A DNA stretch of 64,000 bases from the NCBI GenBank assembly GCA_018334015.1, contig JAGXTI010000009.1, forward strand, positions 1 through 64,000, written 5' to 3'. The notes under the pieces are model-generated. The model saw only the letters and a program-made list of their open reading frames with translations, had not been told where the DNA came from and made no database searches. Positions 10,969 to 22,741 of the stretch are shown here, piece by piece. The stretch comes from Silanimonas sp. (GTDB taxonomy: Bacteria > Pseudomonadota > Gammaproteobacteria > Xanthomonadales > Xanthomonadaceae). Each line of letters starts with the position of its first letter. The stretch's first letter is position 1. Both the position numbers and the translations under genes were made by a program.

Positions 10969-11049
10969 GCCTGATAATCCATTCAAGCCGTCGCCGCTTC
11001 GCGGCGTAATCACGGCCGAGCAGCAACGCGTTGCACTTGATTATTGAGC
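10969..11049 (+). mobile_element. attC-like integron recombination site
   Basis: The left 38 bases (10969-11006) match the left half of the aadA-type attC site, as I remember it, at about 32 positions, including TTCAAGCCG and the central hairpin CGCCGC-TTC-GCGGCG. The outer boxes fit loosely: GCCTGAT at 10969-10975 against RYYYAAC (5 of 7), and ATTGAGC at 11043-11049 against GTTRRRY (6 of 7). The two boxes are partly complementary. The site starts one base after a stop codon, as in gene cassettes, and its length of about 81 bp is within the usual range. The right inner arm pairs poorly, so it may be degenerate. No integrase gene is in the window. Confidence 0.5.
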
Positions 11050-11128
11050 TTGAGGCGTGTGCCATGCCGCCGTGCCGCTACGAAGGCCGGCGTGACTCAG
11101 CTGTCAGATCAACTCCGGCCTTGCAGAT

Positions 11129-12382
11129 ATGCTGAATCAACTCATCTTCGCCAGCATCGTCGCAACAGGCGCGGTCTTCCCAGCCGCCATGCCCGCTCAG
11201 CCGGTTCGTGCGGACGCGCTTTCGGCTGCTGCATATCGTGAGGACTTCGACGCCGCGTGGATGTTTGTCCGAGAAGCGTATGCGTATTTCAATCTGAAGC
11301 AGACCGATTGGGATCTCGTGCGGGCGCTCTACCGGCAGCGGGCAGCAGGGGTTCAAAGCAAACAAGAGTTTGTCGCCGTTCTCGAAGAGGTGATGGAGGA
11401 ACTGTACGACCCCCATGCCCATCTTGGCATCAATACCGCTTCTTCGCCCCGACTCGTGCCTAGCGGTTCCGATCTCTGGGCAGAATGGCGGGATGGTCGC
11501 GCCATCCTGACCGAGGTGCGCGCTGGTTCCGAAGCCGAGCGGGTGGGACTGCGCCAAGGAATGGAGATCGTCTCTATCCAAGGTCAGCCCGTGTTGGAGT
11601 TGGTGCGGGAGCGGCTCCCGAAATCGCTCCGTGCGCCAGATCCGGCCGCAGACGACTGGGCACTCCGGGCGGAACTTGCCGGTCGTCACGCTGCTGCGCT
11701 GAAGATTACCGCCCGAGCGGGCAATCACGAGGAAATGTTCGAGTTCCGCCCCGGTCTGACGAATCGCCCCGGGGTACCGCTTACCGCGACAATCCTGGAG
11801 AAGGACATCGGCTATGTCCGCATCCACGATACACTCAGTGATACCGCCCTGATCGCGGCATGGGACGAAGCACTGGTTAAGCTTCGGAGTACTCGCGCGC
11901 TGGTGCTCGATCTGCGGGATACCCCGAGTGGGGGGAATACCACCGTGGCACGAGCACTCATGGGGCGACTGATTTCTGAAGAACAGCCCTATCAGCGGCA
12001 TGAACTACCCGCCGAAGAGTATCGCTACGGTGTGCGGCGGATCTGGGTAGAATACGTGGCACCACGCGGGCCGTTCCATTATGACCGGCCCGTGGTCGTG
12101 TTGGTGGGGCGTTGGACGGGTAGCATGGGCGAGGGAATCACGATTGGGCTCGATGCGATGCAGCGCGCCACAACCATCGGAGGCCCCATGGCTAGACTTC
12201 TCGGGGCCACGCACAGCACTACGCTTCCGCATACCGGCATCGTGGTGCGAGTTCCAGCGGAGCGGCTCTATCACATCCGCGGTGCTCCGCGGGAATCCTT
12301 CGTGCCATCCGTGGCGGTGGAGTCCGTCGGACTCGCGGAAGACGCCGCGCTCATGGCTGCGCTTCAGCTTCTGCGACGCTGA
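11129..12382 (+). CDS. Secreted S41-family peptidase with PDZ-like segment
   Basis: A 417-residue protein with an N-terminal signal peptide (about residues 1-25). Next come a helical region, a motif DPHAHLGI near residue 96 that could supply the catalytic His, and a PDZ-like stretch (AGSEAERVGLRQGMEIVSIQG). The C-terminal S41 core has ALVLDLRDTPSGGN and the nucleophile region GRWTGSMGEG. The His/Ser layout is closer to tricorn- or NSR-like S41 peptidases than to the Ser/Lys C-terminal processing proteases, because no Lys follows at the expected place. Substrate unknown. GC is lower than in the flanking core genes. It is convergent with gcvP (38 bp apart) and lies 79 bp after an attC-like site, which suggests acquisition. 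Confidence 0.75.
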   Translation: MLNQLIFASIVATGAVFPAAMPAQPVRADALSAAAYREDFDAAWMFVREAYAYFNLKQTDWDLVRALYRQRAAGVQSKQEFVAVLEEVMEELYDPHAHLGINTASSPRLVPSGSDLWAEWRDGRAILTEVRAGSEAERVGLRQGMEIVSIQGQPVLELVRERLPKSLRAPDPAADDWALRAELAGRHAAALKITARAGNHEEMFEFRPGLTNRPGVPLTATILEKDIGYVRIHDTLSDTALIAAWDEALVKLRSTRALVLDLRDTPSGGNTTVARALMGRLISEEQPYQRHELPAEEYRYGVRRIWVEYVAPRGPFHYDRPVVVLVGRWTGSMGEGITIGLDAMQRATTIGGPMARLLGATHSTTLPHTGIVVRVPAERLYHIRGAPRESFVPSVAVESVGLAEDAALMAALQLLRR

Positions 12383-12420
12383 TTCCGAGGTGCGAGAAGA
12401 GTGAAGGCGCGCGGCGGGGT

Positions 12421-15312
<2,892 letters not shown>

Positions 15313-15474
15313 GGCGGTTCCGGCGATGGAGGGGCGGTGCGCACGCGTTGCTTCGCGCGCTGTGGCCGGGACGCGACTCCTCGGAGTCGTGCCCCGGCTT
15401 GTCCGGCCCGGCGCGCTGCATCGCGCCGGGCGCTCGCGGGGCCCGCGGCCTTTGCCGCGGGAAAGCCCCCCGCT

Positions 15475-15680
15475 TGCCCCTCTGTCCTTCTGCCTGAGAG
15501 TTTGCGAAGCCGGTGTAGCGCTTTGCGTGCACCTTCGGCGCCGGATCGAACCGGTCTCTCCAGAGTTGCTCGCGCGCGGCGGTTCGGGGGCCTGAGCGAT
15601 TACGGGCGTTGCGCCTTCGGCAGCGCTTTCGCCGGGGTTGAACGCCCGGATCCTGCACTTCTCCCGCCGCGAGCAAGAGC
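15475..15680 (-). promoter_or_regulatory. Tandem glycine riboswitch upstream of gcvP
   Basis: Read on the minus strand, two glycine aptamers stand in a row. Aptamer 1 (about 15678-15566) has GCGGGAG, GCCGAAGGCGCAA and GCTCAGGC. Aptamer 2 (about 15565-15478) has CTGGAGAGACCGG, GCGCCGAAGG, ACTCTCAGGCA and AGGACAGAG, the textbook core. The 5' and 3' arms of each close a P1 stem. Between the switch and the gcvP start (15313-15474) are stable hairpins, including CCCGCGG-caaagg-CCGCGGG, that could form the expression platform; there is no obvious U-tract terminator. Confidence 0.93.
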
Positions 15681-15686
15681 CCGGTC

Positions 15687-15692
15687 AGTATA
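15687..15692 (-). promoter_or_regulatory. Probable -10 box of the gcvP riboswitch promoter
   Basis: TATACT on the minus strand would start transcription a few bases before aptamer 1. Seventeen bases upstream the -35 position reads AGCACA, a weak match. Confidence 0.5.
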
Positions 15693-15731
15693 GCCGGGCC
15701 TTGCGGCGATGTGCTCAGGCCGAACCTTGGC

Positions 15732-18700
15732 TTAGAAGCGGTAGCGGAAACCGAGTTGCAAAGCCCAGCGCGACTGGCCGACGGCGTCGCGACGCACTTC
15801 GGTGTCGGGGGTGTTGAAGCGGTAGACGTAGCGCCCGCTGGCCGGATCGATGCCGCCGAACTCGACCACGCCCAAGCCCTGCGGCTGGCCGAAACCGCTC
15901 ACCCAGACCTCGTTGATCCGGCCCCAGTCCTCGTTGATGAGGTTGCCGACATTGAGCACGTCCAGCCACAGCTCGGCACGGTCACCTTCGAAGAAGCCCG
16001 GCAGGTGCTGGCTGATCCGCAGGTCGATGCTGCTGACCCAGGAGCTGAACTGGCCGTTGCGCTCGGCGAGCTGGCCGCGCCGGCCGTTGAGGTCCGGGGT
16101 GGCCGCGACAAAGGCCCAGAACGCCGCTTCTTCGGCCGCCGAACCGAACAGCACGTCGCCGGGGCCGTTCGGGATGTAGAGCAGGTCGTTGCCGGCGATG
16201 CCGTCGCCGTTGGCATCGTTGTCGAAGACGAAGCTGTAGGGCCGGCCTTTGCGGCCTTCGAAGAAGGCGCCGATCTCGGTGCGGTAGCCGTCGAAGAAGA
16301 AGTGCCGGTAGCTGACGACCGCCGTGAAGCGGTCACGCATGGCGAAGTTGGAGCGGCTGCTCAGTTCCTCGTTGGGTTCGAAGATGGTGCGCGAGGACCA
16401 GTTCTCGACCGAGATCGAGCCGGCGAGCTGGTTCACGTCGCGGGCATCGCCGTAGGCGTAGCCCACCTGCCAGAACCAGGCGTCGTCCTCGTCCATCGGC
16501 TTTTGCAGGCTGATGCTGAAGTTCTCGGCAGCGCCCTTGTTGGTGTGGCGGGCCAGCATCACCTCGCGGAACGCGCGGTCGCGATTGAAGCGGGCCTGCA
16601 CGCCGGTGCCGACACCGGCCTGGTTCCAGCTCGTCGGCAGGTAACCGGCCGGGTTCCAGAACATCGGCCGGCCATCCGGGCCACGGCCGGTCGGCGCGCC
16701 GAGATTCAGGTGCTCGTAGTGAACGCCCGAGCGGGTCGAGAGCAGGATGGCCTCGGCGCTCAGGATCAGGCCGTACCAGGGCAGCTCGTGCTCGAACGCT
16801 AGGTTGGCCTTCCACACCGAGGGCTGCTCGAGATCGTCGGCGATGAAATCGACATCGACCGGCACCACGCCGCCGAGGTTCAGGCGCGGCTGGTTGTCCG
16901 GGTCCATCGACACCGGTGGCAACACGCCGGTGCAGGCCGGCAGGCCGGCCGTGCCGCAACCGAACACGTTGACGGTGACGCCGTTGTTGGTGAAGGGGTT
17001 GGACAGCCAGACGTTGGCCGCCGCGCCCTGGAACAGGCCCACGCCACCGCGGAGCTGGGTCTGGCGTTCGCCGTCGAAGCGGTAGTTGAAGCCAAAGCGG
17101 GGTTGGAACAGGCGTTCGCCGTCGATGGTGACATCGTTGCGGCGACCGAAACGCTGCGAGGCGACGGCATTGAACACCGGCGAACCCGGCACGCTGGCTT
17201 CGTCCATGCGCACGCCGAATTCGAGGGTAAGGTTGGGGTTGACCGTCCAGGTGTCCTGGACGAACAGGCCGAGGTTGTCGAGTTCCCAGATGGCGGCGGT
17301 GTCATCGAGCGACAGGCCGGCGGCCGGAGCGCGCAGCAGGAAGCTCGAATAGCGGCCGGCATCGAAGTCGGCGAGGTTGCGGAAGCCGTAGTTGCCGAAC
17401 GAGCTCTCGAGGAACAGATTGTAGATGTCGTTCGATTCGTGATCGAAGCCGAAACGCAGCGTGTGGTCGCCGCGGTACCAGGTGGCGGCACCGAAGCTGT
17501 TCCAGGTTTCGGTGGTCAGCAGGTTGGCGTGGCGGAACTGCTCGGTGCCAAGCGCGATCTGGCCGGCGCTGGTGCTGATCTGCACCTGCGGCAGGCGCGA
17601 GAAGGTCGGCTGCTGGGCCATGAATTCGCGGTGGCTGATGCGGAACTCGGTCGAGAAATCGCTGTTCCAGTCGCTGAACAGCTGACCGACCACGCTCTCG
17701 AAGCTGTCGATGCGGTTGAACCAGGCACTCGACAGGGTCAGCCGGTTGCCGCCGAGGCGGGCCAGGTCGATGGTGGTCTGTTCGGTGTTGGTGTAACGCA
17801 GGCTGGCGCGGTGGAAGTCGTTGATGTTCCAGTCGAGCTTGACGAGACGCTCTTCGACGGTGTTGTCGAGTGCGGCCGCGCCAACCCCGCCGGCATCGAT
17901 GCCGTAACGGGTGCGGGCGATGCGGGCTGCTTCCTCGCCCTGCGCCGTGGTAACGCCCACCAGCGAGCCGATGTCCGGGGCCGGCGAGCTGCGCTTGAAC
18001 TCCTCGTAGGCGGCGAAGAAGAACAGGCGATCGCGCAGGATCGGGCCACCCAGGGTCATGCCGCGGGTGTACTGCTCATCGAAGGGGCGGAAGGCCACAT
18101 TGCGGTCATCGCGATCGCGGCCCCAGCCGCCGTCGCGGAAGATGGTGTAGAGGCTGCCCTGGAATTCATTGGTGCCGGAGCGGGTCACCGCGTTGATGCC
18201 GGCGCCGGTGTAGCCGCGCTGGGTCACGTCGTACTGCGAGATGGCGACGTTGATTTCCTCGATCGCCTCCATCGAGACCGGCTGGCGCAGCAGCGGCAGG
18301 TTGTTGGCGCGCAGGCCGAAGGTGTCGTTGACGGTGACACCGTCGATGGTGATCTGGTTGAAGCGGTTGTTCTGGCCGAGTGCCGAGATCGAGCCGAACT
18401 GCTTGTCCGACTGCACGATGCGCGGGTCGGTGCGGGCGAAATCCTGGATCGAGCGCTCGATGGTCGGCAGCGCCTCGATCCGCTCGCTGGTGATCAGGGT
18501 GCCGGCACCCATGGCATCGGCCGCGAACGGGCTCGGCGTGCTCGTGCCGACCACCACCACGGTCTCCAGCACGGCGGTGGGGTCGAAGCGGACATCGACC
18601 GTCTCGGTCTGGCCCAGTTCGAGGAACACGTTCTCGACCGTCTCGGTTTCACCAGCGCGGGTCACCGTCACCGTGTAGGGGCCACCAACGCGCAGGCCGC

Positions 18701-18920
18701 GGGCGGCGAAGCGGCCCTCGGCATCGGTGGTGGCCTGGGCCACGGTGCCCGAGGGCAGGTGACGGATGCTCACCTGCGCCCCCGCGATCACCTGGGCATC
18801 GACACCACTGACGCGACCGGCGAGGTTGGCGGTGGTGATCTGGGCCTGGACACCGCCAGCGGCGAGCGCCAAGGCGAGGGCAAGGGCCAAGGGGTGGTGT
18901 TTGCGGCGGGAAGGCGACAT
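15732..18920 (-). CDS. Oar-like TonB-dependent outer-membrane receptor
   Basis: A protein of about 1062 residues with a signal peptide (MSPSRRKHH then an Ala/Leu run ending at VQAQ). Next are a carboxypeptidase-regulatory-like beta domain (about residues 30-110), a plug domain (IEALPTIERSIQDFARTDPR, ITIDGVTVND) and a 22-strand-type barrel ending in RYRF with the usual terminal Phe. The regulatory-like domain plus this plug style are those of Oar-family receptors, whose ligands are mostly unknown. I chose the ATG at 18920 over an in-frame TTG at 18941. It is a single-gene unit between tRNA-Leu and the gcvP promoter region, with no transporter or energy-coupling genes alongside. Confidence 0.88.
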   Translation of the reverse strand: MSPSRRKHHPLALALALALAAGGVQAQITTANLAGRVSGVDAQVIAGAQVSIRHLPSGTVAQATTDAEGRFAARGLRVGGPYTVTVTRAGETETVENVFLELGQTETVDVRFDPTAVLETVVVVGTSTPSPFAADAMGAGTLITSERIEALPTIERSIQDFARTDPRIVQSDKQFGSISALGQNNRFNQITIDGVTVNDTFGLRANNLPLLRQPVSMEAIEEINVAISQYDVTQRGYTGAGINAVTRSGTNEFQGSLYTIFRDGGWGRDRDDRNVAFRPFDEQYTRGMTLGGPILRDRLFFFAAYEEFKRSSPAPDIGSLVGVTTAQGEEAARIARTRYGIDAGGVGAAALDNTVEERLVKLDWNINDFHRASLRYTNTEQTTIDLARLGGNRLTLSSAWFNRIDSFESVVGQLFSDWNSDFSTEFRISHREFMAQQPTFSRLPQVQISTSAGQIALGTEQFRHANLLTTETWNSFGAATWYRGDHTLRFGFDHESNDIYNLFLESSFGNYGFRNLADFDAGRYSSFLLRAPAAGLSLDDTAAIWELDNLGLFVQDTWTVNPNLTLEFGVRMDEASVPGSPVFNAVASQRFGRRNDVTIDGERLFQPRFGFNYRFDGERQTQLRGGVGLFQGAAANVWLSNPFTNNGVTVNVFGCGTAGLPACTGVLPPVSMDPDNQPRLNLGGVVPVDVDFIADDLEQPSVWKANLAFEHELPWYGLILSAEAILLSTRSGVHYEHLNLGAPTGRGPDGRPMFWNPAGYLPTSWNQAGVGTGVQARFNRDRAFREVMLARHTNKGAAENFSISLQKPMDEDDAWFWQVGYAYGDARDVNQLAGSISVENWSSRTIFEPNEELSSRSNFAMRDRFTAVVSYRHFFFDGYRTEIGAFFEGRKGRPYSFVFDNDANGDGIAGNDLLYIPNGPGDVLFGSAAEEAAFWAFVAATPDLNGRRGQLAERNGQFSSWVSSIDLRISQHLPGFFEGDRAELWLDVLNVGNLINEDWGRINEVWVSGFGQPQGLGVVEFGGIDPASGRYVYRFNTPDTEVRRDAVGQSRWALQLGFRYRF

Positions 18921-19028
18921 GGGCGTCTCGAGGGCGGGCAAAGTGCCGGCAATTTATCGCGCTTTCATGACAGCTTGCGACATGCGCCCGGCGCTTCGAC
19001 CGTCATTCGTCCGGTCCCCGGAAACACG

Positions 19029-19050
19029 AAACCCCGCATCAGCGGGGTTT
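19029..19050 (-). terminator. Terminator after tRNA-Leu
   Basis: A perfect 9-bp stem (AAACCCCGC with GCGGGGTTT) around an ATCA loop lies 24 bases past the 3' end of tRNA-Leu on the minus strand. Confidence 0.75.
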
Positions 19051-19073
19051 CGGAGGGGGTGAGCCCTTGAAGA

Positions 19074-19158
<85 letters not shown>

Positions 19159-19256
19159 AGGTGCCTCGTGCCATCGCGGCAGGAAGGCGGCAGAGATTAC
19201 GGCCCGATGGCGAGACTGTCAACGCCTGCCCGGTGCAATGCGGTAGGCTGCGCGGC

Positions 19257-21686
19257 ATGAAAAAAACCAAGGCAAGCGCGGGCCCGCACCCGCCCAAAGG
19301 CGATCAGCCGGTAGCCCGTCGACGCAGTTACGACCCCTTCGGTGCCGATGCACCCACCGCCCCGACAGCACGGGCCGATGGCAACGTCGATCCCTACGCG
19401 GCCCGCGAAGCGCAGCGCTATGACAACCCGATCGCCAGCCGCGAGGCCATCCTCGCCCGCCTGAAAGCCGCCCCCGGCCCGCTCACGGTCGAGGAACTGG
19501 GTCGCAGCCTCGGTCTCGATGCGCCTGACCGTCTCGATGCGCTGGGCAAGCGGCTCGGCGCGATGCTGCGCGATGGACAGTTGCTGATGAACCGCCGCGG
19601 CGGTTTCGCCCCGGCCGAACAGCTCGACCTGATCGCCGGCCGGGTCATCGCCAACCCCGACGGCTTCGGCTTTCTCAAGCCCGAGGACGGCAGCGATGAC
19701 CTGTTCCTGCCGCCCACCGAAATGCGCAAGGCCATGCACGGCGACCGCGTGCTCGGCTGCGTCACTGGCGTCGATCGCCGTGGCCGCCGCGAAGGCGCCA
19801 TCGTCGAGGTGCTGGAACGCCGCCTGACCCGCGTGATGGGCCGCTTCGAGGAGCGCGCCGGCATCGGTTACGTGGTGCCGGACGATCGCCGCATTCTCGC
19901 CGAGGTGCTGATCCCACCGCTGGCGCGCAACGGCGTCAAGGAGGGCCAGCGGGTGGTCGCCGAGATCACCGCACCGCCCGAACCGGGGCGCCCGCCCTTC
20001 GGCCGCATCCTCGTCGTACTGGGCGACCGGCTCACCGCCTCGCGGGTGGTCGAGGCCGCCATCCACACCCACAACCTGCCGCACGAGTTCCCACCGGAAA
20101 CGCTGCAGGAAGCCGAGGCCGTACCGCTCGAAGTGCCCGCCAACGTCGCCGCCAAGCGTGTCGATCTGCGTGGCGTGCCGCTCGTCACCATCGACGGCGA
20201 GGACGCCAAGGATTTCGACGACGCTGTGTGGTGCGAAGCCGACGGGCGAGGCTTCAGGCTCATCGTCGCGATCGCCGATGTCTCGGCCTACGTGCGCCCC
20301 GGCACCGCGCTCGATGCCGAAGCCGTGCAGCGCGGTACGTCGGTGTACTTCCCCGGTTTCGTGGTGCCGATGCTGCCCGAGACACTCAGCAACGGCATCT
20401 GCTCGCTGAACCCGAAGGTCGACCGCCTGTGCTTCGTCTGCGACATGCGCGTCGATTTCGACGGCAACGTCAGCCGTTCGAAGTTCTACGAGGCGGTGAT
20501 GCGCTCGCACGCGCGGCTCACCTACACGACGGTCGGCAAGGCCATCGACGGCGACGAGGAGGCGCTGGCGCAGCTGGGGTCGCTCAAGCCGCAGATTGAC
20601 GCCCTGCACCAGCTGTTCAAGGTGCTGTCGAAGGCGCGCGGCGAGCGCGGTGCCATCGAGTTCGAATCCGGCGAAGTGCGCTTCGTGCTGGATGCCCAGG
20701 GCAAGGTCATCCAGGCCGGCATGCTGGAGCGCAACGACGCCCACAAGCTGATCGAGGAATGCATGATCGCGGCCAATGTCGAGGCCGCGCGCTTCGTCAT
20801 CCGCAAGAAGAACCCGGCACCCTTCCGCGTCCACGACCGCCCGCCGGAGCGCAAGTACACCGAGCTGCTGGAGTTCCTGATGGAGTTCGGCCTGCGCCTG
20901 CCGCCCTGGCAAAAGGTCGAGCCCAAGGACTTCACCGCCCTGCTGCGCAAGGTCCGTAAGCGCCCGGACGCCGCTCTGCTGGAAACCGTGCTGCTGCGCT
21001 CGCAGAGCCTCGCGCAGTACTCGATCGAGAACATCGGCCACTTCGGGCTGGCACTGGAGAGCTACGGCCACTTCACCTCGCCGATCCGCCGCTACCCCGA
21101 CCTGCTGCTGCATCGCTCGATCAAACACATTCTGGGTGGCGGTAGCGCCAGCGACTTCGGCTACACCGACAAGGCCATGGCCGCGCTCTGCCTCGCCTGC
21201 TCCGAGAAGGAACGCCGCGCCGACGAGGCCGAGCGCGAGGTCGACGAACGCTACCGCAGCGCCTGGATGGAGCAGCACGTCGGCAGCGATTTCGACGGCG
21301 TGGTGAGTGGCGTCACCAGTTTCGGTCTGTTCGTCGAGCTGCACGAGAGCAAGGTCAACGGCCTCGTCCACGTGACCCAGCTGCCGCACGACTACTACCA
21401 CTTCGACGCCACCCGCAAGACTCTGGCTGGCGAGCGCCGCGGCCTCGCCTGGTCGCTGGGCGATGTGGTGCGGGTCAAGGTGCTGAAGGCCTCGGTCGAG
21501 GACCGCCGCATCGACTTCAAGCTGGTGCTGCCCGAGGGCATCGACCCGCCGCGCAAGGACGGTGCACCGATGCCGCCGCACCCGAACGCCAAGTCGGTGC
21601 GGGGTGGGCGGCATGAATCGGCGCCTTCGCGTGGCCCGGCCAAGCCTGCCGCAGGAAAAGGCGGCGCACCGAAGCGCCGTCGCTGA
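19257..21686 (+). CDS. rnr: Ribonuclease R
   Basis: An 809-residue 3'-5' exoribonuclease of the RNB family that degrades structured RNA and takes part in rRNA quality control. It has a helix-turn-helix-like N terminus (ILARLKAAPGPLTVEELGRSLG), cold-shock domains (FGFLKPEDGSDDLFLPP), the catalytic RNB core with the metal-binding DGEDAKDFDDAV, and an S1 domain (FDGVVSGVTSFGLFVEL) before a Lys/Pro-rich tail. The ATG at 19257 (MKKTKASAG) is chosen as the first sensible start; upstream the frame runs back through the tRNA gene. Divergent from tRNA-Leu and 24 bp ahead of rlmB, the usual rnr-rlmB pairing. Confidence 0.95.
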   Translation: MKKTKASAGPHPPKGDQPVARRRSYDPFGADAPTAPTARADGNVDPYAAREAQRYDNPIASREAILARLKAAPGPLTVEELGRSLGLDAPDRLDALGKRLGAMLRDGQLLMNRRGGFAPAEQLDLIAGRVIANPDGFGFLKPEDGSDDLFLPPTEMRKAMHGDRVLGCVTGVDRRGRREGAIVEVLERRLTRVMGRFEERAGIGYVVPDDRRILAEVLIPPLARNGVKEGQRVVAEITAPPEPGRPPFGRILVVLGDRLTASRVVEAAIHTHNLPHEFPPETLQEAEAVPLEVPANVAAKRVDLRGVPLVTIDGEDAKDFDDAVWCEADGRGFRLIVAIADVSAYVRPGTALDAEAVQRGTSVYFPGFVVPMLPETLSNGICSLNPKVDRLCFVCDMRVDFDGNVSRSKFYEAVMRSHARLTYTTVGKAIDGDEEALAQLGSLKPQIDALHQLFKVLSKARGERGAIEFESGEVRFVLDAQGKVIQAGMLERNDAHKLIEECMIAANVEAARFVIRKKNPAPFRVHDRPPERKYTELLEFLMEFGLRLPPWQKVEPKDFTALLRKVRKRPDAALLETVLLRSQSLAQYSIENIGHFGLALESYGHFTSPIRRYPDLLLHRSIKHILGGGSASDFGYTDKAMAALCLACSEKERRADEAEREVDERYRSAWMEQHVGSDFDGVVSGVTSFGLFVELHESKVNGLVHVTQLPHDYYHFDATRKTLAGERRGLAWSLGDVVRVKVLKASVEDRRIDFKLVLPEGIDPPRKDGAPMPPHPNAKSVRGGRHESAPSRGPAKPAAGKGGAPKRRR

Positions 21687-21710
21687 AGCTTCAAGGATAC
21701 GGAACCGAGA

Positions 21711-22457
21711 ATGAGCAAGACCAGCTGGATTGTCGGCATCAATGCCGTGGCTTCCGCGCTCGAGCACGACGTGGCTCATGTGCGCGAGGTGCTGATGGAG
21801 AACAGCGGCAAGAACCCGCGTCTCTCCGAAATCGAGAAAGAAGCCCTTGATTGCGGCATCCCGGTGCGCAAGGTCAACACCCAGGCGCTGGAAGGCATCA
21901 GTGGCGGCACCCGCCATCAGGGCGTGGCGGCGCGCTACGAGGCCGCTCAGTTGCTCGATGAGAAGGACTTGAAAGGTCTGATCGAGGCTGCCGAGGGCAA
22001 GGCGCTCGTTCTGGTGCTGGATGGCGTGCAGGACCCGCACAACCTCGGTGCCTGCCTGCGCAGTGCCGCCGCTGCCGGGGTCACCTGTGTGCTCATCCCG
22101 AAAGACAAGGCGGTCGGTGTCACCGCCACCGTGCGCAAGACCGCGGCCGGTGCCGCCGATCGCATCGCATTGGTGCAGGTCACCAACCTTGCCCGCGCGC
22201 TTCGCGAGCTGAAGGACTTGGGCGTGTGGCTGTACGGACTCAGTGGCGACGCGAAGGCCTCGATCTACGCGCTGGATCTGAAGGGCAATGTCGGTCTGGT
22301 GCTGGGTGGCGAAGCCGATGGCCTGCGCCGACTCACCGGTGAAACCTGCGACCAGCTTGTGCGTATCCCGATGCCCGGCGACATGGAAAGCCTCAACGTC
22401 TCGGTCGCGACTGGCGTCGCGCTGTTCGAAGCCGTGCGCCAGCGGGGCCAGGCATGA
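21711..22457 (+). CDS. rlmB: 23S rRNA (guanosine-2251-2'-O)-methyltransferase
   Basis: A 248-residue SPOUT (SpoU) methyltransferase that modifies G2251 in the peptidyl-transferase loop. The N-terminal substrate-binding domain starts WIVGINAVASALE. The knotted catalytic domain has the three SpoU motifs: LDGVQDPHNLGACLRSA, LVLGGEADGLRRL and IPMPGDMESLNVSVATG. Length and motifs are typical. It follows rnr and overlaps the next small gene by four bases (ATGA). Confidence 0.95.
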   Translation: MSKTSWIVGINAVASALEHDVAHVREVLMENSGKNPRLSEIEKEALDCGIPVRKVNTQALEGISGGTRHQGVAARYEAAQLLDEKDLKGLIEAAEGKALVLVLDGVQDPHNLGACLRSAAAAGVTCVLIPKDKAVGVTATVRKTAAGAADRIALVQVTNLARALRELKDLGVWLYGLSGDAKASIYALDLKGNVGLVLGGEADGLRRLTGETCDQLVRIPMPGDMESLNVSVATGVALFEAVRQRGQA

Positions 22458-22741
22458 GCCTCGCCTGGTTCGATTACCTGGGCTTTGCCGGTATCGGCCT
22501 GATCCTGCTGGCCTATGCCTTGTTGCAGGCGGGCCGCTGGAGCAGCCGTTCGGTCGGCTACCTGCTGGCCAACCTCACCGGTTCGCTCCTGCTGCTCGCG
22601 TCGATCATCGGCTCACCGGCACCGGTCGCGGAGGTGCTGGCCCCGACCCTGATGCAGTTCGCCTGGATCGCCATCAGCCTGTTCGGCTTGTGGCGGGGCT
22701 TCGCCGACCGCGCGGCGAGCGGCAAGCCGCCCGCGGCCTGA
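22454..22741 (+). CDS. Small membrane protein, CBU_0592-like
   Basis: A 95-residue protein with three hydrophobic segments (about residues 8-27, 35-54 and 62-80) and a short polar tail. It resembles small multi-pass proteins of the CBU_0592 type, which have no known function. It starts inside the stop of rlmB (ATGA) and is therefore co-translated with it. Its stop directly abuts the convergent stop of rnt. Confidence 0.6.
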   Translation: MSLAWFDYLGFAGIGLILLAYALLQAGRWSSRSVGYLLANLTGSLLLLASIIGSPAPVAEVLAPTLMQFAWIAISLFGLWRGFADRAASGKPPAA

